From Anaerolineales bacterium (GTDB lineage Bacteria; Chloroflexota; Anaerolineae; Anaerolineales; UBA11579): a stretch of 64,000 nt of DNA. The notes under the pieces were generated by a model. The model worked only from the letters and a program-made list of their open reading frames with translations. It had not been told where the DNA came from and did not search any database. Position 1 is the stretch's first letter; each line of letters opens with the position of its first letter. Shown here in pieces: positions 29,466 through 38,502 of the stretch. Both the position numbers and the translations under genes were made by a program. Location of the stretch: assembly GCA_019637755.1 (NCBI GenBank), contig JAHBVC010000001.1, positions 1,020,480 through 1,084,479 of the forward strand, in the 5' to 3' direction.

Positions 29466-30761
29466 TTAGTTGCTCACTTGCTCTTTCAGGTCAGCCTGGG
29501 CCGGCGCGCTCAGCGGCGCGCCCACCTTGGCTTCAAAATCACTGCGGAAGCGAGTGATGCTGGAGATCACCGCTTCGGTGGAAAAATCGCCCAGGGCGCA
29601 CAAACACTTGCCCTTTACGTTGCTGGCCACATCCTGCAGCATGATGACATCATCCCAGGTGGCCTGGTTGTGGTGAATGCGCTCGGTCAAGTGGCGCATC
29701 CAATAGGTACCTTCACGGCACGGGGTGCACTTGCCGCACGACTCGTGCTGGAAGAAGTGCATGGTCTTGTTGATCAGCCAGTCCATGCTCACCGTCTCGT
29801 CCACCACGATGATGGAAGCCGAGCCGAGCATGGCGCCCACGCTGGGCACGCTTTCGTAATCCATCGGCGTATCCAACGCCTTGTCATCCGCCACGATCAG
29901 CGAAGACGAGGCGCCGGCCGGCATGATCGCTTTGATCGCATGCCCATCCAGAATGCCGCCGCCGTGGGTATAGATCAACTCGCGGAAGGTGGTGCCCAAC
30001 GGCAATTCATAGTTGCCCGGCTTGACTACATGGCCAGACAAGCTGAAGATCTTGTTGCCCGGGCTCTTCTCGGTGCCAAAGCCACGGAACCAATCGACAC
30101 CCTTATGCACGATCATCGGCACATTGGTGAGCGTTTCCACGTTGTTCACGATCGTTGGCTTGCCATACAAGCCAAAGCTGGGCGGGAACGGCGGGCGCAG
30201 CCGCGGCTGGCCCAACTTGCCCTCCAGCGATTCGAGCAGCGCGGTTTCCTCACCGCAGATATACGCGCCTGCGCCCAAATGGGTGTAGATGCGCAAGTTG
30301 AAATCGCTGCCAAACAAGCCATCGCCCAGCAAGCCGTCTTTTTCCATCTCGGCAATGCAAGCATCCAGGTGAGCGGCCAATTCCCAAAACTCACCGCGCA
30401 GATAAATATAGGCCGCGTGGGCGCCCACCGCGTAGGCGCACAGCATCACGCCTTCCAGGAACTGGAACGGATTGCGCTCCATGATCTCGCGATCTTTGAA
30501 GGTGCCCGGCTCAGATTCATCCGCATTGACCACTACATAGTGCGGCCAGGCGTTCTTATCAATGAACGACCATTTCATGCCGGTGGAGAAGCCGGCGCCA
30601 CCACGCCCGCGCAGGCCAGACGCCTTGACCAGCTCAATCAGCTCGTCTGGCTGCATGCCGGTCACCGCTTGCTTGATCGCCTCAAAACCAGCCTGCTGGC
30701 GATACCCGGCCAGTTGGCCGATCTCGGGGAATTCGCGATGCCGCAGAAGGATCTCGTTCAT
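29466..30761 (-). CDS. nuoF: NADH-quinone oxidoreductase subunit F
   Basis: 431 residues from the ATG at 30761, preceded by AAGGAGG and overlapping the nuoE stop by four bases. It is the FMN- and NADH-binding subunit. G-R-G-G-A-G-F-S-T-G-M-K-W is the glycine-rich FMN/NADH site. E-S-C-G-K-C-T-P-C-R-E-G-T plus a later Cys holds cluster N3. A frame extending to 30782 adds seven residues and is less likely. Confidence 0.98.
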   Translation of the reverse strand: MNEILLRHREFPEIGQLAGYRQQAGFEAIKQAVTGMQPDELIELVKASGLRGRGGAGFSTGMKWSFIDKNAWPHYVVVNADESEPGTFKDREIMERNPFQFLEGVMLCAYAVGAHAAYIYLRGEFWELAAHLDACIAEMEKDGLLGDGLFGSDFNLRIYTHLGAGAYICGEETALLESLEGKLGQPRLRPPFPPSFGLYGKPTIVNNVETLTNVPMIVHKGVDWFRGFGTEKSPGNKIFSLSGHVVKPGNYELPLGTTFRELIYTHGGGILDGHAIKAIMPAGASSSLIVADDKALDTPMDYESVPSVGAMLGSASIIVVDETVSMDWLINKTMHFFQHESCGKCTPCREGTYWMRHLTERIHHNQATWDDVIMLQDVASNVKGKCLCALGDFSTEAVISSITRFRSDFEAKVGAPLSAPAQADLKEQVSN

Positions 30762-31261
30762 TTGCCTTCCTCCTTGCGCCATTCATCCACCAGGGCAATC
30801 GTGCTCGCCACCGTCTGGTTCTCGTGATAGCTGATGCCCTCCGCGCTCTGCACCTGGAACATCGGCGCCTTGTCGCAGGCCGCCAGGCACATCACCGCTT
30901 CCACGCTCACCACGCCATCTTCAGTCGTCTCGCCGGGCTTGACGCCCAGGTGATCACACACGCCATCCAAAAATGCATCGGCACCGCGCAGCGCGCAGGG
31001 CAGATCGTTGCAGATCTGCAGGCGATATTTGCCGCCCGGCTTGTCATGATACAGCGTATAGAACCCAACAATGGAAGAGACTTCCGTCGCCGAGATGGCC
31101 AGCAGCTCGCCGATCTGGCCGAGGTGCTCGCGGGTAACGTAGCCGTGCTCGCGCTGGGCTACATACAGCAAAGGCATCACCGCCGAGCGCTTTTGCTCCG
31201 GCGGGTACTTCGCCAGGATCTCATCGATCTCCTGGCCGTATCGCTCGCGTAGCGGATTCAC
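30758..31261 (-). CDS. nuoE: NADH-quinone oxidoreductase subunit E
   Basis: 167 residues, thioredoxin-like 2Fe-2S subunit. The four cluster ligands are C-N-D-L-P-C and, 36 residues later, C-L-A-A-C, with the spacing known for cluster N1a. Overlaps nuoD and nuoF by four bases each. Confidence 0.97.
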   Translation of the reverse strand: MNPLRERYGQEIDEILAKYPPEQKRSAVMPLLYVAQREHGYVTREHLGQIGELLAISATEVSSIVGFYTLYHDKPGGKYRLQICNDLPCALRGADAFLDGVCDHLGVKPGETTEDGVVSVEAVMCLAACDKAPMFQVQSAEGISYHENQTVASTIALVDEWRKEEGK

Positions 31262-32508
31262 CGGTCGGTATCTCCCAACACAATATCGATGCTACCGATG
31301 ATCGCCACCAGGTCGGCCACATAGCAGCCTTGCGAGATCTTCGGCAGAATTTGCAAATTGACGAACGAGGGCGTGCGCCAGTGGCAGCGATACGGCTTGG
31401 GGCCGCCGTCGCCTTCCAGCAAAACGCCCAGTTCCCCACGCGGGGATTCCACCGGCAGGTACACCGAATTCTTGGGGGCCGGGAAGCCTTCGGTCCACAA
31501 CTTGAAGTGGTGGATCACGGCTTCCATGCTCTCGCCCAGTTCAGCGCGCGGTGGCGGCACAAACTTACGATTGTTGCTGCGGAACGGGCCACTGGGCAGC
31601 GTATCCAGCGCCTGGGTAATGATCTTCAGCGATTCGCGCAGCTCACGCATGCGCACCCGATAGCGGGCGTATACATCGCCCTCTGCTTCGGTGCACACCT
31701 CAAAGTCATATTGCTCATAGCCGCTATACGGCTCCGCTTTGCGCAGATCATAGGCTACGCCCGAACCGCGCAGCGAAGGGCCAGTGATGCCCCAGGCAAT
31801 GCCCTCGGCGCCGCTGTAGACGCCAATCCCCTTGGTGCGATCGAGGAAGATCGGGTTCTTATCCAGCAGGCCTTCGTAGAGATCAATCTCGGCCGGGAAG
31901 CTGCTGACGAAATCGCGCACCGCCTGGGTGAACTCAGGGGTGACGTCACGCCACAGGCCACCGGGGCGGAAGTAGGTGGTCATCATGCGCTGGCCGGCGC
32001 ACATTTCCATAATGTCGAGGATGCGCTCGCGCTGGTTGAAGCAATAGAAGAACATCGACATCGCCGCCAGGTCCAGCGCGTGGGTTGCCAGCCACACCAG
32101 GTGCGAGGCGATGCGTTGCAACTCGGCAAAGATCACGCGCACCGTCTGGGCGCGCGCCGGCACATCCAGATCCACCAGCTTTTCCACGGCCAGGCAGTAA
32201 GCCAGGTTGTTACCCATCGTATTGAGGTAATCCAGGCGGTCGGTCATTACCTCGGCCTTCTCATACGTCTTGGCTTCCATATTCTTTTCGATACCGGTAT
32301 GCAGAAAGCCGATATCCGGAATGCAATTGACGACGATTTCGCCGTCCAGCTCCAGCAGCAAACGCAGCACGCCGTGCGTGCTGGGGTGCTGCGGGCCCAT
32401 GTTGAGCAGCAGGGTTTCGCCAGTATGCGCACGCGCCGAAACCAGATGTTTCAGCTCATCCGCAGTGATCTCCATCTGAGAGACGTTCATCGGTTGCGAA
32501 GCGTTCAT
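31258..32508 (-). CDS. nuoD: NADH-quinone oxidoreductase subunit D
   Basis: 416 residues, the 49-kDa-type subunit that forms the quinone pocket with NuoB. N-M-G-P-Q-H-P-S-T-H-G-V-L-R carries the conserved His near the quinone head. G-I-E-K-N-M-E and the C-terminal D-I-V-L-G-D-T-D-R end are typical. The nuoC and nuoD genes are separate, not fused as in E. coli. Confidence 0.98.
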   Translation of the reverse strand: MNASQPMNVSQMEITADELKHLVSARAHTGETLLLNMGPQHPSTHGVLRLLLELDGEIVVNCIPDIGFLHTGIEKNMEAKTYEKAEVMTDRLDYLNTMGNNLAYCLAVEKLVDLDVPARAQTVRVIFAELQRIASHLVWLATHALDLAAMSMFFYCFNQRERILDIMEMCAGQRMMTTYFRPGGLWRDVTPEFTQAVRDFVSSFPAEIDLYEGLLDKNPIFLDRTKGIGVYSGAEGIAWGITGPSLRGSGVAYDLRKAEPYSGYEQYDFEVCTEAEGDVYARYRVRMRELRESLKIITQALDTLPSGPFRSNNRKFVPPPRAELGESMEAVIHHFKLWTEGFPAPKNSVYLPVESPRGELGVLLEGDGGPKPYRCHWRTPSFVNLQILPKISQGCYVADLVAIIGSIDIVLGDTDR

Positions 32509-32513
32509 AGGGT

Positions 32514-33026
32514 TTAGTCCTGCGGGCGCGGCTTGCGCTGATCGATCTCTTCGAAGTTGAAGCTGAACTGCACTTCTTCGTAGCCCAGCGGGTAATCCTT
32601 GCGCAGCGGGTGCCCCACCCAGTCGGCCGGCATCAGAATGCGGCGCAGATCCGGGTGCCCGGTGATGTGGATGCCAAACATGTCCCAGAGCTCACGCTCG
32701 TGCCAATTGGCATTCGGGAACACCTCAGTCAGCGAGGGCAGTTGCGGCTCATCGCCGTCCAGCGGCACGCGCACTTCAAAGCGCAGGTTCTGGGTCAGAT
32801 TTTTAAACTGGTACACCGCGTGAAAGCGCGGCTGGCGCTGCGGCCAGTAATCCACCGCGCTCAGGCTAGCCAGCATGGCGAAACCATGCGTATCCCGCAG
32901 GCTGCGCGCCGCCGCCACGATGTGCTCGGCGGCCAGCAGGGCGCGCGGCTGCCCGCGAAACTCGCTGATCTCTGCACCGAACGCGCGTTGCAGCGCGTCC
33001 ATCACCGCTTGGAGTTCTGCGTTCAT
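32514..33026 (-). CDS. nuoC: NADH-quinone oxidoreductase subunit C
   Basis: 170 residues, 30-kDa-type peripheral subunit. The signature E-R-E-L-W-D-M-F-G-I-H-I-T-G-H-P-D-L-R-R and the D-W-V-G-H-P-L-R-K-D-Y-P-L-G-Y motif are both present. Four bases after nuoB and five before nuoD. Confidence 0.97.
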   Translation of the reverse strand: MNAELQAVMDALQRAFGAEISEFRGQPRALLAAEHIVAAARSLRDTHGFAMLASLSAVDYWPQRQPRFHAVYQFKNLTQNLRFEVRVPLDGDEPQLPSLTEVFPNANWHERELWDMFGIHITGHPDLRRILMPADWVGHPLRKDYPLGYEEVQFSFNFEEIDQRKPRPQD

Positions 33027-33030
33027 GCGC

Positions 33031-33513
33031 TTACGCCCAGTCCTTAAAGGTCTCGCCCTTGATGCGCTCGTGCAGGGTCATAATGCCGTGGATCAATGCT
33101 TCCGGGCGCGGCGGGCAGCCAGCCACATACACATCCACCGGCACGATCTCATCCACCCCCTGCACGATGGCGTAGTTGTTGAATACGCCACCACAGGAAG
33201 CACAATCACCCATCGAGATCACCCATTTGGGCGAGGGCATCTGGTCATACAAACGGCGCAATACCGGCGCCATCTTGCGGCTCAAACGGCCCGCCACGAT
33301 CATCAGATCCGCCTGGCGGGGAGAGGCACGCATCAGTTCCATACCAAAGCGGCTGGCATCGTAATCAGCGCCTTGCGAAGCCATCATCTCGATGGCGCAG
33401 CACGCCAAACCAAACAGCATCGGCCACATGGCGCGCGTGCGGCTCCAGTTCACCACCTGTTCCAAGGTGGTGGTGACGATGCCCATATTGCCAAGTTTTT
33501 GCTCTATTCCCAT
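33031..33513 (-). CDS. nuoB: NADH-quinone oxidoreductase subunit B
   Basis: 160 residues. Carries the terminal cluster N2. Ligands C38, C39, C104 and C133 have the spacing of E. coli C63, C64, C129 and C158. Overlaps the nuoA stop by ten bases. Confidence 0.98.
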   Translation of the reverse strand: MGIEQKLGNMGIVTTTLEQVVNWSRTRAMWPMLFGLACCAIEMMASQGADYDASRFGMELMRASPRQADLMIVAGRLSRKMAPVLRRLYDQMPSPKWVISMGDCASCGGVFNNYAIVQGVDEIVPVDVYVAGCPPRPEALIHGIMTLHERIKGETFKDWA

Positions 33514-33860
33514 TCCAGCGCGCCTTTCTTCCAGGCGTACACATAGCCAACCAGCAGGATGGCGATGAACACAAACATTTCGATCAAACCGAAAACACCC
33601 AGCTGGCGAAAAACCACCGCCCAGGGCAGGAAAAAGACGACTTCAATGTCAAACAGGATGAACAGGACCGCGATCAAGTAGAAGCGCACCGGCATACGCC
33701 GGGTGCCTGGGCCAATCGGGCGCATACCCGATTCGTAGGGAGCCGTCTTGCGGCTATCCGTACGGCGCGGGCCAATGATGTTGCCGATGATCACGATCAA
33801 CACCGCCAACCCCGTGGCGACAATCAACAGTACAGCGATAGGTAGGTAGTCTTGCAACAT
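33504..33860 (-). CDS. nuoA: NADH-quinone oxidoreductase subunit A
   Basis: 118 residues with three membrane helices. The loop P-Y-E-S-G-M and the second-helix motif [10 protein letters not shown] are family signatures. First gene of the operon. The promoter at 33920-33948 predicts a leader of about 50 bases. Confidence 0.97.
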   Translation of the reverse strand: MLQDYLPIAVLLIVATGLAVLIVIIGNIIGPRRTDSRKTAPYESGMRPIGPGTRRMPVRFYLIAVLFILFDIEVVFFLPWAVVFRQLGVFGLIEMFVFIAILLVGYVYAWKKGALEWE

Positions 33861-33919
33861 AGGTAGTTGCCTACAATGCTAAACCAGAGCGAATATTCTG
33901 ATGATTGTAGGTTAAGTTC

Positions 33920-33948
33920 AGTTTATCACAGGGGTTAAAAGGTGTCAA
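33920..33948 (-). promoter_or_regulatory. Promoter of the nuo operon
   Basis: On the minus strand: perfect TTGACA (33948-33943), a 17-base spacer and TAAACT (33925-33920), with TGA directly before the -10 (extended -10). One of the best sigma-70-type promoters in the window, fitting for a 14-gene operon. Confidence 0.82.
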
Positions 33949-33987
33949 ATTTCACAAACGAAACGGGCGCATAGGCCAGCTGCCGGG

Positions 33988-36135
33988 CTAAAACTCCACC
34001 GGCTTGCCCGTTTGCAACGATTGCAGCGCCCCAAAAGCCGCCCGCGCCCCGCCAAACAGCTCCTCATAGGGGATCGGCGCGGGGCCGCCGGCGCTAATGG
34101 CGCCAAAGAACGCCTCCAGCCCGGCGCGGTGGCCCTTGTCTTGCCGCCCGCGCAGCGTGCGCGTGCGGCCCTCTGCGGTCAGCTCCAGCCGGCGAAAATC
34201 ATCCAGCACGGCCACTTTGCCGCCACAAAAGACTTCGAGGCGCTCCTTCGGTAACGCGCGGTCGCCATTCGCCAGGTAGCTCACCGTAGCCAGCGAGCCC
34301 TCGGCAAAGCGCAGCGTGATCTGAACGTTATCTTGCTGGTAACGCGCGTCATCCGGCAGCGCCTCGGCATACACCGTGTACGGCGCCTGCCCCACCAGGT
34401 AGATCATAAAATCAATAAAGTGGCACGCCTCGCCCACAATGCGCCCGCCGCCCAGCTGCGCGTCGTGCAGCCAGTGGGTGGCCGGCAGCGCCCCGGCGTT
34501 GACGCGGTAGTGCGCCGCCAGCGGCTGGCTGCGGCCGGCCAGGAATTGTTTGGTAGCCTGGCCCAGCGGGGCAAAGCGCCGGTTGAAGCCACCCATCAGC
34601 AAGGGGCTGCCCGCTTTGCCTGCCTGGCGCTCCAACGCGGCCAGTTCCTTTTCATTCAATGCCAGCGGCTTCTCACAGAAGACGTGCTTGCCGGCCTTAA
34701 GCGCCGCCAGGCTCTGGCGGGCATGCAAATGATGCCGGGTCAGGATCACCAGCGCGGCCACGCGGCGATCGGCCAATACTTGGGCTTCGTCGCTGGCGGC
34801 GTATTGAAAGCCAAAGCGCCGCCCCAGATCGGCCGCGGCGCGCCCGCTGGCCGAGCTGATCGCCACGCGCTCCACGCCCGCCAGCCCGCGCAGCGCCGGC
34901 AATAAGGTGTTGCGCGCGTAGTTGCCGGCCCCCAGAATGCCCACTCCTAGCGTGCCTTGCTGGCGCGGCTGGCTTGCAAAGGTGACGCGGCGGCTGGCGG
35001 CGCGCGGCGGGCGCGGGACCAGCGTGCCAGGATACGTGATCAGCACGCCCAAAAATGGGCTGCGGCTCTGGATCAAGTCATACGCCTCCGGCGCCTGGGC
35101 GATCGCAAAGCGGTGGCTGATCAGCTTGCCAACATCCACACGGCCCGCCGCCAGCAGATCCACAAAGGCCTGCAGGTTGCGCCCTTCGCTCCAACGCACA
35201 TAGCCGATCGGGTAGTCGCGCCCGCCTTCTTCGTAACCCGGGTCGTAGCGGCCGGGGCCATACGAGCGCGAGACCACGAAACGCAGCTCCTTGGCATAGT
35301 AGCTGCGTCGCGGCACATCCATGCCCACCGCGCCCACCGCCACCACCGTGGCGCGATCGCGCGCCAACTCCCCCGCCAACGCTACCGGGTCATTCGATTC
35401 AGTGTCGGCGCAGATCAGCACGGCGTCAAAGCCTTGCCCGGCGGTAAAACTGGCGCCGCGCGCCGCGGCCTCGCCGCGCCCGGTAGCTGCTAAGCCGCGC
35501 GCCCGCGCCAGCGCCACGCGCTCCGTGTCGAGGTCGATGCCCAGCACCTGGCAGCCGGCGGCGGCGGCGAGGCTGGCGGCCAATTGGCCCAGCAAGCCCA
35601 GCCCCACCACGGCGACGCGCGCGCCGACTTGCACTTCGGCCAGGCGAAAGCCATGCAGGGCGATCGCCCCCAGCGTGGTGAAGGCAGCTTCATCAAAGCT
35701 CACGTTTTTTGGCAGGCTGGCAACCAGGTTGCGCGGCACGCTGACATACTCGGCATGCACCGCATAGTTGCCGCCGGCGCAGGCCACCGGCTGCCCAACC
35801 CGCAACCCCTGCACGCCCTCACCCAGCTCAACCACTATTCCAGCACTAGAATATCCGAGAGGGACCGGCTCCCCCAGGCGCCCCAGGGCGGCCTGGGCGG
35901 TGCTCACCACGCCTTCGCGCCGCGCCTTATCCAGGGTCTGGCGCACCAGATCGGGCCGCGAACGCGCCTTGCCCAGCAGCGAAGCGCTGGCAAATTCCAC
36001 GAGCATGCGCTCCGTGCCCGCCGAGACCAGCGAGGCCACAGTGCGCACCAGCACAAAGCCAGGCGGCGGAGTGGGCACCGGCACTTCGGCCAGGTGGGGG
36101 CGGCGCGCGCGCATGTTTTGCAATAATTGTTTCAT
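33988..36135 (-). CDS. Bi-domain oxidoreductase: medium-chain dehydrogenase fused to Gfo/Idh/MocA dehydrogenase
   Basis: 715 residues from the ATG at 36135, where the typical M-K-Q-L-L-Q-N-M opening begins. Residues about 20-390 are a zinc-type alcohol dehydrogenase fold with an NAD motif (V-A-V-V-G-L-G-L-L-G-Q-L-A). Residues about 410-700 are a Gfo/Idh/MocA fold with G-V-G-I-L-G-A-G-N-Y-A-R and the E-K-P-L-A-L motif. Such fusions are known and often lie in polysaccharide clusters; none is adjacent here. The sugar-like substrate is unknown. A frame to 36204 has no family similarity. Confidence 0.85.
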   Translation of the reverse strand: MKQLLQNMRARRPHLAEVPVPTPPPGFVLVRTVASLVSAGTERMLVEFASASLLGKARSRPDLVRQTLDKARREGVVSTAQAALGRLGEPVPLGYSSAGIVVELGEGVQGLRVGQPVACAGGNYAVHAEYVSVPRNLVASLPKNVSFDEAAFTTLGAIALHGFRLAEVQVGARVAVVGLGLLGQLAASLAAAAGCQVLGIDLDTERVALARARGLAATGRGEAAARGASFTAGQGFDAVLICADTESNDPVALAGELARDRATVVAVGAVGMDVPRRSYYAKELRFVVSRSYGPGRYDPGYEEGGRDYPIGYVRWSEGRNLQAFVDLLAAGRVDVGKLISHRFAIAQAPEAYDLIQSRSPFLGVLITYPGTLVPRPPRAASRRVTFASQPRQQGTLGVGILGAGNYARNTLLPALRGLAGVERVAISSASGRAAADLGRRFGFQYAASDEAQVLADRRVAALVILTRHHLHARQSLAALKAGKHVFCEKPLALNEKELAALERQAGKAGSPLLMGGFNRRFAPLGQATKQFLAGRSQPLAAHYRVNAGALPATHWLHDAQLGGGRIVGEACHFIDFMIYLVGQAPYTVYAEALPDDARYQQDNVQITLRFAEGSLATVSYLANGDRALPKERLEVFCGGKVAVLDDFRRLELTAEGRTRTLRGRQDKGHRAGLEAFFGAISAGGPAPIPYEELFGGARAAFGALQSLQTGKPVEF

Positions 36136-36248
36136 GGGCTTTTCTTTAAGGTTAAGCTGAGCGCATTCTACCATTCGGGCGCTGCGCCTGATCGATTTTT
36201 GCATCGGCGGATTATGCGCGCCGCGCAGTGAGGCCAGACCTGCGGGCT

Positions 36249-36254
36249 TATAAT
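36249..36254 (+). promoter_or_regulatory. -10 box of the M29 aminopeptidase gene
   Basis: Perfect TATAAT, 23 bases before the ATG at 36278. AAGGAG at 36265-36270 gives a normal SD, so this gene is leadered, unlike many neighbours. Confidence 0.5.
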
Positions 36255-36277
36255 GCGCGCACCCTAAGGAGATCTAC

Positions 36278-37381
36278 ATGGCCGACCCACGCATTGAGAA
36301 TTTTGCCCGCATCCTTGTCGAATATTCTACGGATATCCAACCCGGCGATCGCGTCATCATCGAAGCCAGCACCGAGGCGCTACCGCTGATTGAAGAAGTA
36401 TTCAAGAAGGTGATTTTGCGCGGCGGCCGCCCGCACCTGCAACTGGAGTTTCCTGAGCAGCGTGCCTTGTTCCTACAGTTGGCCTCGCCTGAGCTGCTCA
36501 GCATGCAGAACGAATTCGTAGCCCTGGCCTACCGCGAGTTCGAAGCGCGCATTCGCCTATGGTCTGAGGCCAACACGCGCGCCCTCAGCAATGTCGATCC
36601 GGCCAAGCAGTCGGCCGCCGCGGCCGCCTTCTCGCCCAGCCTCAAAAATCAGTTCAAACGCTCGGCCGCCGGGCAATTCAAATGGGTCACCAGCATCTAC
36701 CCCACGCAGGGCTATGCCATGCAAGCCGGAATGAGCCTGAGCGAGTACACCGATTTCGTTTTGCGCTCAGTGCACGCCCACGAGGCCGATCCGGTGGCGC
36801 ATTGGCTCAAGATCAAAGAGCAGCAGCAATACTATATGGATGCGCTGGCCGGGCACGACCGCGTGCAGTTGCGTGGCCCCAATGTGGATCTGACGCTTTC
36901 GATCAAGGATCGTACGTGGAAGAATTCGTACGGGCGCTACAACATGCCCGATGGGGAGATCTACACCGGCCCCGTGGAAGACTCGCTCAACGGCTGGGTG
37001 CGCTACACCTACCCCGCCATGGAGGGCGGCGTCGTGGTGGAAGGCGCCGAGCTGCACTTCAAGGACGGCAAGGTCGTGCAAGCCACGGCGCGCAGCCAGG
37101 AAGCCCACCTGAAACAAATGCTAGCCACCGACCCCGGTGCCAGCTATGTGGGCGAATTTGCCATCGGCCTCAACAAGGATATTGACCGCTTCACCGGCCA
37201 CATCCTACTGGACGAGAAGATCGGCGGCTCTTTCCACATGGCCCTCGGTATGGGCTACCCCGAAACAGGCAACACCAACGTCAGCGCCATCCACTGGGAC
37301 ATGATCTGCGATCTGCGCACCGACTCGGAGATCCACGTAGACGGCGAGCTCTTCTATAAGAATGGTGAGTTTGTAATTTAG
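36278..37381 (+). CDS. M29 family aminopeptidase
   Basis: 367 residues, the usual length. Metal ligands of the family can be placed: Glu in V-V-V-E-G-A-E-L, Glu in Y-V-G-E-F-A-I-G-L-N, His and Tyr in G-S-F-H-M-A-L-G-M-G-Y, and His/Asp in A-I-H-W-D-M-I-C-D. The enzyme removes N-terminal residues from peptides in the cytoplasm, using two metal ions. Clear SD. Confidence 0.93.
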   Translation: MADPRIENFARILVEYSTDIQPGDRVIIEASTEALPLIEEVFKKVILRGGRPHLQLEFPEQRALFLQLASPELLSMQNEFVALAYREFEARIRLWSEANTRALSNVDPAKQSAAAAAFSPSLKNQFKRSAAGQFKWVTSIYPTQGYAMQAGMSLSEYTDFVLRSVHAHEADPVAHWLKIKEQQQYYMDALAGHDRVQLRGPNVDLTLSIKDRTWKNSYGRYNMPDGEIYTGPVEDSLNGWVRYTYPAMEGGVVVEGAELHFKDGKVVQATARSQEAHLKQMLATDPGASYVGEFAIGLNKDIDRFTGHILLDEKIGGSFHMALGMGYPETGNTNVSAIHWDMICDLRTDSEIHVDGELFYKNGEFVI

Positions 37382-37821
37382 CCTGCGCCCGCCGCTGCCA
37401 CCAGCGCGGCGGCGTCTTCGTACACCTGGCGTGCCCAACGGCGCACATCTTCGCAATAATGCGCGGCTGTGTCCAGGCGCACGCCAGCGATAGTGAAGCC
37501 CCAGGTTATCTGCTCCACGCCGGGCAGCCTCTCGCCGCGCACAATGCTGAATGTACGCCTGCCTGAATCCACCTCATGCTTGTATTTCTGGCGCGCGCCT
37601 TGTGGGGTTAGGCCATCATATACAAATTCGCCTAACAATTTGTGCATCGTCAGCCAGCCTTCACGTGAGTACATGTTGTGCTGCAGGTAATAGGCGGGAA
37701 CACTCAAATGATGAACAGCATAATAGGCAGGGTCATCGCCCTCCAATATCTGCCCCTCCCAGAATCGGTCGGCGCACTGCGCTCCATCGGGCACTTTCGC
37801 GCTGCATTGTGTGCAAATCAT
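37378..37821 (-). CDS. DUF5946-like protein with N-terminal Cys motif
   Basis: 147 residues from the ATG at 37821, where M-I-C-T-Q-C begins and a third Cys follows at G-A-Q-C. The centre Y-A-V-H-H-L-S-V-P-A-Y-Y-L-Q-H, then S-R-E-G-W-L, resembles DUF5946. The function is unknown. The Cys and His residues could bind a metal. It overlaps the end of the convergent aminopeptidase gene by four bases. Confidence 0.68.
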   Translation of the reverse strand: MICTQCSAKVPDGAQCADRFWEGQILEGDDPAYYAVHHLSVPAYYLQHNMYSREGWLTMHKLLGEFVYDGLTPQGARQKYKHEVDSGRRTFSIVRGERLPGVEQITWGFTIAGVRLDTAAHYCEDVRRWARQVYEDAAALVAAAGAG

Positions 37822-37977
37822 CCTAGGGCCTCGTAAGCGGAACAGAAGCGGCGCTTGAGATACCCGGCTCAGCCGAGTTGCAATGCCCACGCAGCCAAGG
37901 CACAGGCGAAGCACCCATGCAGTTCGGGCCACAAAAGCAACTTGATGGGCCTCGCCGGCGCTGGCGAAACCGGCGCA

Positions 37978-38502
37978 TCAGCCCCAAAAGCCGCGCCGCA
38001 GCGGCCGCGTCTCTTCGCTGGTGATAAAGGCGGTGCCATCCACCGCCTCCACGATCGTCTGCACCTCGTCCACTTCCTTGCGGCGCACGCTCAGGTTCAG
38101 CAGGCTCACCGTGCCGTCTTTGCCGCGCGCGGGGATCTCGGTGACGCCAAAGCCGGCCTCGCGCAAGCGCTGCACCATGGCGGTGCCGCGCTTGGGGCTA
38201 ACGATGCGCAAATTAATAAAGCCGATCGCCAGGCGGTCTTCCACCCACATACCCAGGGTATTGCCGGTGGCAAAGCCCGCCGAATAGCCAATGATGTTGA
38301 GGATATTGTCGAGGCCGGAGATCACCGAGCTCAACGCCACCACAAAGATCGCCGTCTCCACAAAGCCCAGGATCCAGGTGGAGAGCCGGCGGCCGCGCAA
38401 CATCATCACCACTCGCAGCGTATCCAGGCTCTGGTTGACCACGCGCAGCATGAAGATGCCCAGCGCCATCAGAATTTCTTGTTGCGTGAACGAAAACTCC
38501 AT
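37978..38502 (-). CDS. UPF0316 family membrane protein (DUF5698/DUF2179)
   Basis: 174 residues. Three membrane helices in the first 95 residues (Q-S-L-D-T-L-R-V-V-M-M-L-R-G-R-R lies in the first loop) are followed by a small soluble DUF2179-like domain. E-T-A-I-F-V-V-A-L-S-S-V and N-I-I-G-Y-S-A-G-F-A-T-G-N are family patterns. Function unknown. The ATG shares a base with the stop of the phosphorylase gene (TAATG), so the two are co-translated. Confidence 0.88.
   Translation of the reverse strand: MEFSFTQQEILMALGIFMLRVVNQSLDTLRVVMMLRGRRLSTWILGFVETAIFVVALSSVISGLDNILNIIGYSAGFATGNTLGMWVEDRLAIGFINLRIVSPKRGTAMVQRLREAGFGVTEIPARGKDGTVSLLNLSVRRKEVDEVQTIVEAVDGTAFITSEETRPLRRGFWG

Noticed and set aside
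19511-33860. Long plus-strand open frames opposite the nuo genes
   Set aside because: They are rich in His, Gln, Arg and Ala, the usual shadow of GC-rich coding sequence on the other strand. The Nuo subunits are clear in the minus frames.
36278-37381. M29 aminopeptidase gene as a leaderless gene because of its TATAAT
   Set aside because: The box is 23 bases from the start and a good AAGGAG lies between, so it is a normal leadered gene.
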